Positions 13,750 through 22,758 of a stretch of 40,735 nucleotides of DNA are shown one piece after another (the first letter of the stretch is position 1; each line of letters begins with the position of its first letter). This DNA comes from Streptomyces viridochromogenes. Its GTDB lineage: Bacteria > Actinomycetota > Actinomycetes > Streptomycetales > Streptomycetaceae. A program made the translations under genes and the position numbers. The notes beneath the pieces were generated by a model that made no database searches, was not told where the DNA came from, and saw only the letters and a list, made by a program, of their open reading frames with translations. Where the stretch lies: positions 1-40,735 of the forward strand of contig NZ_LGUR01000247.1 of NCBI RefSeq assembly GCF_001270495.1. The letters are read 5' to 3'.

Positions 13750-14477
13750 CGCTCCCCCTCTCGTACGGCTCCCTCGCGACGCCCCCGCGCCCACAGCACG
13801 ACCGGCGCCGCGAGGGCGGCCACCAGAACGGGCACACCAGCAGGCAGCACGGGCAACAACCCGAGCCCCAGCACCACGGCAAGGCCGGCGACAGCACGCT
13901 CGGTAGCGGACTTCAGCATCGGCGCGAGCAACGCCAGGAAGACAGCGGGCCCGGCCGCATCGAGCCCCCAGGCATTGGTGTCGCCCATGGCCTCCGCCCC
14001 GAGGGCGCCGAGCAATGTGGTGAGGTTCCACAACACGTACAGACTGAGCCCGGTCACCGCGAACCCGATCCGCGCGCCGCGCCGCGTGGGCTGCGCCAGC
14101 GCGACGGCCGCGGTCTCGTCGATCACCCATTGCGCGGCGAACGGCCGCACCGCGCGCGTGAGGCGCAGCAACTGTGACAGCCGCAGCCCGTAGAAGGCGT
14201 TGCGCACCCCCAGGAAGAAAGCACCAGCGGCCGCGGTCAACGGACTGCCGCCCGCCGCGAGCGCCCCCACAAGCGCGAACTGCGACGCTCCCGTGAACAC
14301 CAGCAAGCTGAGCGCACAGGTCTGCAGAAGCGTGAGCCCGCTGCCCGCCGACGTCACCCCGAAGGCGAACCCGGACAGTCCGACGGCGACGCCGACGCCG
14401 AGAGCGTCCCGTACGACAAGGGCATCGGGCTTGCCTCTGTCCACATGGAGGTCTTCGAGAGCTTTCTGTTCTGCCAC
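13746..14477 (-). CDS. azlC: AzlC-family branched-chain amino acid exporter
   Basis: 243 residues from GTG 14477. The AzlC signature region is present: GVAVGLSGFAFGVTSAGSGL, LLVFTGASQFALVG and GVRNAFYGLRLSQLL, followed by FAAQWVIDETAAVAL. Five or six membrane helices are seen. AzlC and AzlD together form a two-component exporter in the inner membrane. It is first in the azlC-azlD operon and lies 10 bases after the AraC regulator gene on the same strand, so the three probably form one transcript controlled by that regulator. The transported compound here is inferred from the family only. Confidence 0.9.
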   Translation of the reverse strand: MAEQKALEDLHVDRGKPDALVVRDALGVGVAVGLSGFAFGVTSAGSGLTLLQTCALSLLVFTGASQFALVGALAAGGSPLTAAAGAFFLGVRNAFYGLRLSQLLRLTRAVRPFAAQWVIDETAAVALAQPTRRGARIGFAVTGLSLYVLWNLTTLLGALGAEAMGDTNAWGLDAAGPAVFLALLAPMLKSATERAVAGLAVVLGLGLLPVLPAGVPVLVAALAAPVVLWARGRREGAVREGER

Positions 14478-14487
14478 GCCTGCGACG

Positions 14488-15339
14488 CTAGGCCGACCCC
14501 TGGCGCGCGTCTTGTACGTTCTTGCGCTCGCGCTGGTAGGCCCCCGGAGGAACGCCCACGATCCGCGTGAAGTGCCGATTCAGATGCGGCTGATCGGTGA
14601 ACCCCACGGCAACGGCTGCCTCCGCCGGCGAAACCCCCGCGTCCAACAGCCGTCGCGCCTCCCGCACCCGCGCATCGGTCAACCAGGTGTGTGGCGGCAT
14701 TCCATACAGATCCCGAAACGCCCGCAGCAAGGCGAACGGACTGCTGTCGAGACCAAGAGCCAGCGTCTCCAGACTCGGCGGCTCGGCCATCCGCCCTTCC
14801 AGCACCTCACGCGCGCGTGCGGCAACCTGAGCCCCCGCCGTCCGCACCTCCCGCTGCGGCAGCGTCCCACCGTTCAACCGCAGCAGCCGGGTCACAGCAA
14901 CCCGAAGCAGCGTGTCGGCGGCCAACGCGTTGCCCTCATCAGCGGCACGGAGCACTTGATGCACCAGGCCCACGGTGTACGGGTCGTCCACCACCGGCCT
15001 GACAAACCCCGGTGTCCCTCGGATCACGGTGGTCTCGGCCGCGATCTCGGCCACCACCGCCGACGACGGGTACACGGCCCCGTACCGCCACCCTTCAGGA
15101 ACTCCCGCCCGCCCGGTATGCGGCGTATCCGGATTGACCAACGCGAGAGCACCGGCCCCCGCGTACTGATCGGCCCCCCGATGGTGAAAGACCTCCACAC
15201 CATCCGCGATGGCAGCGATCACAAAGCTCTCATGCGTATGCCGCACAAAGGTCTTGCGTATGTACCGCGCCCGCAGCAGATCAACACCGGGCAACTCGGC
15301 ATACCGCCAATGCCGCGCCCGCTCGCCTGAACCTGCCAT
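14488..15339 (-). CDS. AraC-family transcriptional regulator of azlCD
   Basis: 283 residues from ATG 15339. The N-terminal half is the cupin-like AraC ligand domain (RKTFVRHTHESFVIAAI ... ALALVNPDTPHTG), and the last 100 residues hold two helix-turn-helix motifs (LALGLDSSPFALLRAFRDLYG and AAVAVGFTDQPHLNRHFTRIVGVPPGAY). Its tandem position just before azlC suggests that it controls amino-acid export, as is common for AraC-AzlC pairs. It is divergent from lhr across a 161-base spacer. The inducer is unknown. A longer N-terminal extension reading back to 15435 lacks support. Confidence 0.85.
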   Translation of the reverse strand: MAGSGERARHWRYAELPGVDLLRARYIRKTFVRHTHESFVIAAIADGVEVFHHRGADQYAGAGALALVNPDTPHTGRAGVPEGWRYGAVYPSSAVVAEIAAETTVIRGTPGFVRPVVDDPYTVGLVHQVLRAADEGNALAADTLLRVAVTRLLRLNGGTLPQREVRTAGAQVAARAREVLEGRMAEPPSLETLALGLDSSPFALLRAFRDLYGMPPHTWLTDARVREARRLLDAGVSPAEAAVAVGFTDQPHLNRHFTRIVGVPPGAYQRERKNVQDARQGSA

Positions 15340-15471
15340 ACCCCCATTTTCACTACGCCGGTGACAGCTGCTGGGCGGCGCACCCCCGCCGAAGCCGCAC
15401 AGGCCGCCGCAGGCAGCCACGCTCACCCCACCCAACCCCTTGAGCCGAAGAAAATCCCCAGCTCAGCGGCA

Positions 15472-15494
15472 TTGTCAGTGCCCGGGTGCAGGAT
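15472..15494 (+). promoter_or_regulatory. DNA-damage (PafBC / RecA-independent) promoter of lhr
   Basis: TTGTCAGTG (15472-15480), exactly eight bases, then CAGGAT (15489-15494) matches the actinobacterial RecA-independent damage promoter (TTGTCAGTG-N8-TANNNT), with one change (C for T) in the -10 box. Transcription would begin about six or seven bases later, at or next to ATG 15501, which gives a leaderless lhr mRNA. The consensus is established knowledge; the regulation here is an inference. Confidence 0.7.
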
Positions 15495-15500
15495 GGACGC

Positions 15501-18500
15501 ATGGTCAGCAACCCGCACCGAGCCCTGGACGGCTTCTCCCCCGCGACCCGCGGCTGGTTCACGGGCGCGTTCTCCGCGCCCACCGCAGCCCAGGCAGGCG
15601 CGTGGCAGGCCATCCACGAGGGCTCGGACGTGCTGGTCGTAGCCCCCACCGGCTCCGGCAAGACCCTGGCCGCCTTCCTCGCAGCCCTCGACCAACTCGC
15701 CGCCACACCCCCGCCGGCCGACCCCAAGAAGCGCTGCCGAGTCCTCTACGTCTCCCCTCTCAAGGCCCTGGCCGTCGACGTGGAGCGCAACCTCCGCAGC
15801 CCTTTGACCGGCATTCGCCAGGAATCCGTACGCCTGGGCCTGCCCGAACCCGAGGTGAAGGTCGGCATCCGCTCGGGCGACACCCCGGCGGCAGAGCGCC
15901 GAGCCCTCTCGACCCGCCCTCCGGACATCCTGATCACCACCCCGGAGTCCCTGTTCCTGATGCTGACGTCGGCCACGCGCGACGCCCTGACCGGCATCGA
16001 GACGGTGATCCTGGACGAGGTCCACGCGGTGGCGGGCACCAAGCGCGGCGCCCACCTCTCACTCACCCTGGAACGCCTGGACGAGCTCCTGCCGAAGCCG
16101 GCCCGCCGCATCGGCCTCTCCGCGACCGTCCGCCCGGTCGACGAGATCGCCCGCTACCTCTCCCCCCGCCGCAAGGTGGAGATCGTCCAGCCGAAGTCGG
16201 GCAAGGAGTTCGACCTCTCGGTCGTGGTCCCCGTCGAAGACCTCGGCGAGCTGGGCGGCTCCCCGGTCGCCGAGAGCACCGAAGGCGCGGAACGTCCCTC
16301 GATCTGGCCCCACGTCGAAGAGCGCATCACGGACCTGGTCCAGGCCCACCGCTCCACCATCGTCTTCGCCAATTCCCGCCGCCTCGCGGAGCGCCTCTGC
16401 AACCGTCTCAACGAGATCGCCTACGAGCGTGCCACCGGCGAGCCCCTGGACGAGCACCACGCCCCGGCCGAGCTCATGGGCGGCTCCGGCGCGGCCCAGG
16501 GCGCACCCCCGGTCATCGCCCGCGCCCACCACGGCTCGGTCTCCAAGGAACAGCGCGCCCTGGTCGAGGAGGACCTCAAGGCGGGCCGCCTCCCCGCAGT
16601 CGTGGCCACGTCCAGTCTCGAACTGGGCATCGACATGGGCGCCGTCGACCTGGTCGTCCAGGTCGAATCACCCCCGTCCGTCGCCTCCGGCCTCCAGCGC
16701 GTCGGCCGCGCCGGCCATCAGGTGGGCGCGGTCTCCACCGGCGTCGTCTTCCCGAAGTACCGCGGCGACCTGGTCCAGGCAGCCGTGGTCACCGAGCGGA
16801 TGCGCACCGGCTCCATCGAGTCCCTCAAGGTCCCGGCCAACCCGCTGGACGTCCTCGCCCAGCAGGTCGTCGCCATGACGGCGATGGACACCTGGCAGTT
16901 CGACGACCTCCTCGCCACCGTCCGCCGAGCCGCCCCCTTCGCCTCGCTCCCCGAATCCGCCTTCACCGCGGTCCTCGACATGCTCGCCGGACGCTACCCG
17001 TCCGACGCCTTCGCCGAGCTTCGCCCGCGCGTGGTCTGGGACCGGGTCGCGGGCACGATCACCGGCCGCCCCGGTGCACAGCGCCTGGCCGTCACCTCCG
17101 GGGGCACGATCCCCGACCGCGGCCTCTTCGGTGTCTTCCTCGCCGGGGCGGACCCCAAGAAGGGCGGCGGCAGGGTCGGCGAGCTCGACGAGGAGATGGT
17201 CTACGAGTCCCGCGTCGGCGACGTCTTCACGCTGGGCACCAGTTCCTGGCGCATCGAGGACATCACACGCGACCGTGTCCTGGTCTCCCCCGCCCCGGGC
17301 GTACCGGGCCGCCTCCCCTTCTGGAAGGGCGACCAGCTGGGCCGCCCGCTCGAACTGGGCCGCGCGGTGGGCGCGTTCCTGCGCGAGGTCGGCTCGCTGC
17401 CCAAGGACGACGCCCGCCTCCGACTCCTCACGGCCGGCCTGGACGCCTGGGCCGCCGACAACGTGCTGTCGTACCTCGACGAGCAGCGCGAGGCCTGCGG
17501 CCATGTCCCGGACGACCGCACGATCGTCGTCGAACGTTTCCGCGACGAACTCGGCGACTGGCGCGTCGTCGTGCACTCCCCCTTCGGCGCCCAGGTCCAC
17601 GCCCCCTGGGCCCTCGCCCTCGGCGCGAAGCTCTCCGAGCGGTACGGCATGGACGCGCAGGTCATGCACGCCGACGACGGCATCGTGCTGCGCCTGCCCG
17701 ACGCCGACCTCATGGGCCTGGACCTCCTGGACCAGGAACCGATGAAAGCCGGCACGGAGTACGACGCCGACAAGGCCCCCGTGGGCGCGGCGGACGTCGT
17801 CTTCGACAAGGGCGACGTCGACCAGGTCGTCACGGACCAGGTCGGCGGCTCCGCCCTCTTCGCGTCCCGTTTCCGCGAGTGCGCCGCCCGCGCGCTACTG
17901 CTGCCGCGCCGCAGCCCCGGCAAGCGCACCCCGCTGTGGCAGCAGCGCCAGCGTGCCGCCCAACTGCTCCAGGTGGCCAGCGAGTTCGGCTCGTTCCCGA
18001 TCGTGCTGGAGGCGGTCCGCGAGTGCCTCCAGGACGTCTTCGACGTCCCCGGACTCGTCGAGCTGATGGGCGACCTCGAGTCCCGCAAGGTACGCCTCGT
18101 CGAGGTGACCACCCCCGAGCCGTCCCCCTTCGCCCGCTCCCTCCTCTTCGGGTACGTCGCCCAGTTCCTGTACGAGGGAGACTCCCCGCTCGCCGAGCGC
18201 CGCGCCGCCGCCCTGTCGCTGGACTCGCGGCTGCTGGCCGAGTTGCTCGGCCAGGCGGAGCTGCGTGAGCTGCTCGACGCCGAGGTGCTGACCGAGCTGG
18301 AGCGAGAACTCCAGTGGCTGACCGAGGACCGCCGCGTCAAGGACGCCGAAAGCGTCGCGGACGTCCTGCGCCTCCTCGGCCCGCTCACCGACGCCGAACT
18401 GGCCGAACGGGGCGCAGAACCGCACTGGGCCCAGGAGCTGGCCGGCGCCCGCCGCGCCATCAAGGTCCGCATCGCCGGCACCGACCACTGGGCGGCGATC

Positions 18501-20492
18501 GAGGACGCGGGCCGCCTCCGCGACGCCCTCGGCACAGCCCTGCCGGTCGGCGTCCCCGAGGCCTTCACCGAGCCGGTCAAGGACCCGCTCGGCGACCTCC
18601 TCGCCCGCTACGCCCGCACCCACGGCCCGTTCACCTCGGCCACAGCGGCGGCCCGCTTCGGCCTGGGCGCGGCGATCACTGACGGTGCCCTCCAGCGGCT
18701 GGCGGCGAGCGGCCGCGTCGTCCAGGGCGAGTTCCATCCGGCGGGCATCGGCCAGGAGTGGTGCGACGCCACAGTCCTGCGCCGCCTCCGCCGCCGCTCC
18801 CTCGCCGCCCTGCGTCATGAACTGGAGCCGGTGCCGCCCGCCGCGCTCGCGCAGTTCCTGCCGCAGTGGCAGCACATCGGCAAGGGTCATGGACTGCGCG
18901 GTATCGACGGACTGGTCCGCGCCATCGAACAGTTGCAGGGCGCGTCCGTGCCCGCGTCCGCCCTGGAAAAGCTCGTCCTGCCGTCCCGCGTGGCGAACTA
19001 CACCCCCGCGATGCTCGACGAACTCACCGCCGCCGGCGAGGTCGTCTGGGCCGGAGCGGGCTCGCTCCCCGGCAAGGACGGCTGGGTCTCCCTCTACATG
19101 GCGGACGCGGCCCCCCTGCTCCTGCCACAGCCCCACCCCCTGGAGCTGACGGCACTGCACCAGTCCGTCCTGGACGCCCTCTCCGGCGGCTACGGCCTGT
19201 TCTTCCGCCAGATCGCCGACCAGGTCCGCGCCACCACCCACCCGGACGCCACCGACCCCCAACTCGCCGACGCCCTCTGGGACCTGGCCTGGTCGGGCCG
19301 CCTGACCAACGACACGCTCGCCCCCATGCGCTCCCTGCTGGGCTCCGGCCGCACCGCGGGCTCCACCGCCCACCGCGCCAAGCGCACGGTCCCGCGCGGA
19401 CGCTACGGCTCCCTCACGGCCGCCGCCCGCCCGGCCTCCCGCACCGGCCCGCCGACCGTCGCCGGCCGCTGGTCCCTGCTCCCCGCCCACGAGTCGGACC
19501 CCACCGTGCGGGCTCACGCCCTGGCCCGCACCCTCCTCGACCGACACGGCGTGGTGACCCGGGGAGCGGTCGCCGCGGAGGGTGTAGAGGGCGGCTTCTC
19601 GGCGACGTACCGCATCCTGTCCGCCTTCGAGGAGAGCGGCCAGGCGCGGCGCGGTTACGTGGTCGAGGGTCTCGGCGCCGCGCAGTTCGCCATGGACGGC
19701 GCGGTGGACCGCCTGCGCGCGGTGGCCAACGCCCGCGAACGGGGCGACAGCATGCCCGGCCCAGGCGCCCGCGACACCGACGGCTTCGGCGCACCTGACG
19801 CCTACGGCACCCTCGACGGCTTCGGCAGCACCGTCGACTTCGGCTCCTCCGAAGGCTTCAGCACCCCCGCCGCCGGTGAGAACGGCAATCCCGCATACGA
19901 CAACCCCGACGGCACCCCCGGCTACGACATCCCCGATCTCGACCACGACTTCCTGGACACCCATCTCGGACCGGGCGACTACGGCTCGCCCCGCGACCTC
20001 TCCCCTCGGGGCGGCCCCCGCACCCCACAAGGCCCCGCGTGGCACAAGGGCGTCACCCCATACGGCTCCGGCGGCCACGGCCGCACCCGCCCCGCCGCCG
20101 ACACCCGAGCCGTCGTCCTCGCCGCCGCCGACCCTGCGAACGCGTACGGCGCCGCCCTGGCCTGGCCCGAGCCCCCCACCGGCGCCGGACACAAGCCGGG
20201 CCGCAAGGCGGGCTCCCTCGTGGTGCTCGTCGACGGCGAGCTGACCCTCTACATGGAGCGCGGCGGCAAGACCCTGCTGGCCTGGCCCTCCGCCCCGGAC
20301 ACCGAGCCCACCGACGACCCCCGCCTGCACACGGCAGCGGAGGCCCTCGCCGCGGCCGCCCGCGCGGGATCCCTCGGCACAGTCACGGTGGAGCGCGTGA
20401 ACGGCGCCTCGGCGCTGACGTCTCCCATAGGCACCCTCCTGGAGGGAGCCGGCTTCATCGCGACGCCACGTGGCCTGCGCCTACGCGCCTGA
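15501..20492 (+). CDS. lhr: Lhr-type ATP-dependent 3'-5' DNA helicase
   Basis: 1,663 residues from ATG 15501, the position predicted by the promoter for a leaderless start. The superfamily 2 motifs are in order: Walker A APTGSGKT (about 48-55), DEVH (about 172-175), LSATV, then the RecA2 motifs TSSLELGIDMG and QRVGRAGHQ. The winged-helix and long Lhr C-terminal domains follow. Lhr unwinds DNA and RNA:DNA hybrids in repair, and in mycobacteria it is damage-inducible. An unusual feature is a low-complexity insert at residues about 1419-1533, rich in Gly, Asp, Phe, Tyr and Pro (DGFG/DFGS-like units, then His/Arg/Pro-rich). It lies within the C-terminal region and conserved sequence resumes after it. 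The nei-type gene follows after 47 bases. Confidence 0.93.
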   Translation: MVSNPHRALDGFSPATRGWFTGAFSAPTAAQAGAWQAIHEGSDVLVVAPTGSGKTLAAFLAALDQLAATPPPADPKKRCRVLYVSPLKALAVDVERNLRSPLTGIRQESVRLGLPEPEVKVGIRSGDTPAAERRALSTRPPDILITTPESLFLMLTSATRDALTGIETVILDEVHAVAGTKRGAHLSLTLERLDELLPKPARRIGLSATVRPVDEIARYLSPRRKVEIVQPKSGKEFDLSVVVPVEDLGELGGSPVAESTEGAERPSIWPHVEERITDLVQAHRSTIVFANSRRLAERLCNRLNEIAYERATGEPLDEHHAPAELMGGSGAAQGAPPVIARAHHGSVSKEQRALVEEDLKAGRLPAVVATSSLELGIDMGAVDLVVQVESPPSVASGLQRVGRAGHQVGAVSTGVVFPKYRGDLVQAAVVTERMRTGSIESLKVPANPLDVLAQQVVAMTAMDTWQFDDLLATVRRAAPFASLPESAFTAVLDMLAGRYPSDAFAELRPRVVWDRVAGTITGRPGAQRLAVTSGGTIPDRGLFGVFLAGADPKKGGGRVGELDEEMVYESRVGDVFTLGTSSWRIEDITRDRVLVSPAPGVPGRLPFWKGDQLGRPLELGRAVGAFLREVGSLPKDDARLRLLTAGLDAWAADNVLSYLDEQREACGHVPDDRTIVVERFRDELGDWRVVVHSPFGAQVHAPWALALGAKLSERYGMDAQVMHADDGIVLRLPDADLMGLDLLDQEPMKAGTEYDADKAPVGAADVVFDKGDVDQVVTDQVGGSALFASRFRECAARALLLPRRSPGKRTPLWQQRQRAAQLLQVASEFGSFPIVLEAVRECLQDVFDVPGLVELMGDLESRKVRLVEVTTPEPSPFARSLLFGYVAQFLYEGDSPLAERRAAALSLDSRLLAELLGQAELRELLDAEVLTELERELQWLTEDRRVKDAESVADVLRLLGPLTDAELAERGAEPHWAQELAGARRAIKVRIAGTDHWAAIEDAGRLRDALGTALPVGVPEAFTEPVKDPLGDLLARYARTHGPFTSATAAARFGLGAAITDGALQRLAASGRVVQGEFHPAGIGQEWCDATVLRRLRRRSLAALRHELEPVPPAALAQFLPQWQHIGKGHGLRGIDGLVRAIEQLQGASVPASALEKLVLPSRVANYTPAMLDELTAAGEVVWAGAGSLPGKDGWVSLYMADAAPLLLPQPHPLELTALHQSVLDALSGGYGLFFRQIADQVRATTHPDATDPQLADALWDLAWSGRLTNDTLAPMRSLLGSGRTAGSTAHRAKRTVPRGRYGSLTAAARPASRTGPPTVAGRWSLLPAHESDPTVRAHALARTLLDRHGVVTRGAVAAEGVEGGFSATYRILSAFEESGQARRGYVVEGLGAAQFAMDGAVDRLRAVANARERGDSMPGPGARDTDGFGAPDAYGTLDGFGSTVDFGSSEGFSTPAAGENGNPAYDNPDGTPGYDIPDLDHDFLDTHLGPGDYGSPRDLSPRGGPRTPQGPAWHKGVTPYGSGGHGRTRPAADTRAVVLAAADPANAYGAALAWPEPPTGAGHKPGRKAGSLVVLVDGELTLYMERGGKTLLAWPSAPDTEPTDDPRLHTAAEALAAAARAGSLGTVTVERVNGASALTSPIGTLLEGAGFIATPRGLRLRA

Positions 20493-20539
20493 CCCGAGCC
20501 GCAGCTACACCCGCGCCCACTGCGTGCCACCCTTGACAC

Positions 20540-21421
20540 ATGCCCGAAGGAGACACGGTCTGGCAAACCGCGAAACGGCTGCACACCGCCCTCGCGGGCA
20601 GGGTGCTGACCCTCAGCGACTTCCGGGTGCCGAAGTACGCCACCGTCGACCTCACCGGCCGTACCGTCCTGGATGTCACCCCGCGGGGCAAGCACCTCCT
20701 CACACGCGTCGAAGGCGGCCTGACGGTCCACACGCACCTGGGGATGGAAGGCTCCTGGAAGGTGTACGCCGACGAGCAGCGCTGGACGGGCGGCCCCGCC
20801 CACCAGATCCGCCTGATCCTCGCCGCCGCCGACGCCCGTCCCGCCCGCACGGCCGTCGGCTACCGCCTCCCCGTCCTCGACCTGCTGCGCACCACTGAGG
20901 AAGACCGCGCCGTCGGCCACCTCGGCCCCGACCTGCTGGGCCCGGACTGGTCCCCCGACCGCGCCCTCGCCAACCTCCTGGCGGACCCCGCCCGCCCCCT
21001 CGGGGAGGCCCTGCTGGACCAGCGCAACCTCGCCGGCATCGGCAATGTCTACAAGAGCGAGCTCTGTTTCCTGCTCCGGGTCACCCCCTGGCTCCCCGTC
21101 GGCGCGCTCCCCGCCGAGCACACCGCCCAACTGCCCGTACTCGCCAAGAAGCTCCTGGAAGCCAACCGCGACCGTCCGATCCGCAGTACGACGGGCCGCC
21201 GCGGCCAGGACCTCTTCGTGTACGGCCGCGCAAACCGCCCCTGCCTGCGCTGCACCGCCCCGATCCGCGCGGCGGACCAGGGCGACGGCTCCCGCGAGCG
21301 CCCCACCTACTGGTGCCCGAACTGCCAGGCGGGCCCGGCCCCGAGCGCCGCCGCCGCGCGCACGGCACCCCGCAGCGCCTGGGCCTCCCGACCCGGCACT
21401 CCACGCCGCACAACTAATTGA
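20540..21421 (+). CDS. nei: Nei/Fpg-family DNA glycosylase (endonuclease VIII type)
   Basis: 293 residues from ATG 20540. Base-excision glycosylase/AP lyase for oxidised bases. After removal of Met, the catalytic Pro-Glu (MPEGDTVW) is in place. The helix-two-turn-helix with LDQRNLAGIGNVYKSE and the C-terminal zinc finger (Cys235, Cys238, Cys259, Cys262) are complete. A 30-residue Ala/Arg/Pro tail follows the finger. It directly follows lhr on the same strand, the lhr-nei2 arrangement known from mycobacteria, so it probably shares the damage-inducible promoter. Among Nei subgroups it looks most like Nei2; this was not tested by phylogeny. Confidence 0.92.
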   Translation: MPEGDTVWQTAKRLHTALAGRVLTLSDFRVPKYATVDLTGRTVLDVTPRGKHLLTRVEGGLTVHTHLGMEGSWKVYADEQRWTGGPAHQIRLILAAADARPARTAVGYRLPVLDLLRTTEEDRAVGHLGPDLLGPDWSPDRALANLLADPARPLGEALLDQRNLAGIGNVYKSELCFLLRVTPWLPVGALPAEHTAQLPVLAKKLLEANRDRPIRSTTGRRGQDLFVYGRANRPCLRCTAPIRAADQGDGSRERPTYWCPNCQAGPAPSAAAARTAPRSAWASRPGTPRRTTN

Positions 21422-21447
21422 CGCCCCGTCAGAAACCCTCGTACCGT
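21418..21447 (+). promoter_or_regulatory. SDR gene promoter with overlapping palindromic operator
   Basis: TTGACG (21418-21423), 18 bases and TACCGT (21442-21447) form a plausible promoter ending six bases before ATG 21454, so a leaderless mRNA is likely. TGACG-CCC-CGTCA (21419-21431) is a perfect palindrome lying over the -35 box, as expected for a repressor site (for example TetR type). The regulator is not in the window. Confidence 0.5.
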
Positions 21448-21453
21448 CCCCTC

Positions 21454-22218
21454 ATGGCCGCAAAGGCGTACGACCTCACCGGACGCACCGCATTCGTCAC
21501 CGGCGCCGCCAGCGGCATCGGCCGCGCCTCGGCCCACCTGCTCGCCGAGGCCGGCGCCGCCGTGCACTGCGCCGACCGGGACGCACAGGGCCTGCACGAC
21601 ACGGCGACCCTGATCAAGGCGAGCGGCGGCACCGCCCGCACCCACCACCTCGACGTCACCGACCGCGAACAGCTCCGCCAGGCCGTCGCCTCCTGCGAGC
21701 GACTCGACGTGATGGCCGCCGTCGCCGGGATCATGCACAGCAGTCCGGTCCTGGAGACCCGCGACGAGGACCTCGACCGAGTACTCAACGTCAACTTCAA
21801 GGGAGTGCTGTACGCCTGTCAGGAGGCAGCCCGCGCGATGCTCACCCAGGGCATCAGGGGCAGCATCATCACCATGGCTTCGGGCGCCGTGGACACCGGC
21901 GGCCCCGGTCTGCTCTGCTACGGCGCGGCCAAGGCGGCCGTCGTGCAGCTGACGAAGACGCTGGCGACGGAGATGGGCCCGCACGGCATACGCGTCAACG
22001 CGGTCGCGCCGGGCTGGATACGCACCCCCATGACCGACCGCCACGACACCGCGGCACAGACACAGACCGAGGCGTTCATGGCCCGGATGTCACCGCTGGG
22101 CCGGGTCGGCGAACCGGAGGACATCGCCCACGCGGTGCTTCACCTGGCGTCCGACGCCTCGTCCTTCACCACGGGCCAGATCCTGCGTCCGAACGGCGGT
22201 GTGGCGATGCCGTGGTGA
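21454..22218 (+). CDS. Short-chain dehydrogenase/reductase (SDR)
   Basis: 254 residues from ATG 21454. NAD(P)-dependent oxidoreductase of the classical SDR type. The cofactor motif is TGAASGIGRA (residues about 14-23), with the acidic Asp in HCADRD favouring NAD(H). The catalytic set is Asn in NVNFKG, Ser in ITMASGA and YGAAKAAVV (Tyr-x3-Lys). The C-terminal GQILRPNGGVAMPW closes the fold. The length is normal. It lies 32 bases after nei, but with its own promoter and operator-like palindrome, so it is probably separate from the repair genes. The substrate is unknown. Confidence 0.9.
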   Translation: MAAKAYDLTGRTAFVTGAASGIGRASAHLLAEAGAAVHCADRDAQGLHDTATLIKASGGTARTHHLDVTDREQLRQAVASCERLDVMAAVAGIMHSSPVLETRDEDLDRVLNVNFKGVLYACQEAARAMLTQGIRGSIITMASGAVDTGGPGLLCYGAAKAAVVQLTKTLATEMGPHGIRVNAVAPGWIRTPMTDRHDTAAQTQTEAFMARMSPLGRVGEPEDIAHAVLHLASDASSFTTGQILRPNGGVAMPW

Positions 22219-22444
22219 CTCGCCCCGACTGCCAGGCCTGAGCCCAGCGTCGCGAGTCGACGGCTCCCGCGGCCCGCGCCTTCGGCACACAGTGCACCGG
22301 CAACAGGCTCAACCCCCACCCTCCCGCGGCGACGGCCGCCTCCAGCGCCCCAGCGCCGGGCGCCAGCACGAGCCGTAGCACGGCCCACCACCACAGCGCC
22401 CCCAGCGCGAGGGCCACCCCCCAGCGCGCTATCGGCCGTGCCAT
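22166..22444 (-). CDS. Small membrane protein, hypothetical
   Basis: 92 residues from ATG 22444, with GGAGGTG five bases upstream, an unusually good ribosome binding site. Two hydrophobic helices (WGVALALGALWWWAVLRLVLA and ALEAAVAAGGWGLSLLPVHCV) precede a basic, Arg/Ser-rich tail. The last 53 bases overlap the end of the SDR gene head-to-head. I recognise no family. A WWW run in the first helix is notable. Its support rests on the start signal and membrane pattern. Confidence 0.55.
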   Translation of the reverse strand: MARPIARWGVALALGALWWWAVLRLVLAPGAGALEAAVAAGGWGLSLLPVHCVPKARAAGAVDSRRWAQAWQSGRVTTASPHRRSDAGSGPW

Positions 22445-22758
22445 CCGCTCACCTCCAGCCCGAGGCTAGGCCGCCCGTTCACCCGCCGGGAGGGCACACC
22501 AGCGGCACACGGATGCAGCGCGCGCCAACGTCGTCACAGCGCGTCAGACGCCGTCACCCCCTCCACCATGACCGTCGGGCCACGCACCGGCAAACGGACG
22601 AAGCAGGCCATGGGGACGGAAGCCGTGGAGACGGACCCGAAAGGCCCCGAACAGCACGAAACCCCGACCGCACTCCCCCAGGTCTCCCTGGAGAAGCCCC
22701 AGCCGGGGCCTCACACAACTCCTGGCGCATGGTCAGCCCACACGCACCGTGGTCACCG
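22445..22758. other. Intergenic stretch between two minus-strand genes
   Basis: About 310 bases. A plus frame from ATG 22568 stays open into the antisense of clgR but has weaker codon bias than neighbouring genes and no ribosome binding site. GCCCC/GGGGC (about 22694-22708) forms a short stem that may end clgR transcription. Nothing else is seen. Confidence 0.45.

Noticed and set aside
15440..18268. A 942-residue open frame overlapping lhr
   Set aside because: Arg/Pro/Gly-rich translation in another frame of lhr, without domains; typical high-GC shadow.
17895..20330. An 811-residue antisense frame in lhr
   Set aside because: Low-complexity Gly/Ala/Val/Arg translation on the opposite strand; no motifs and no start signal.
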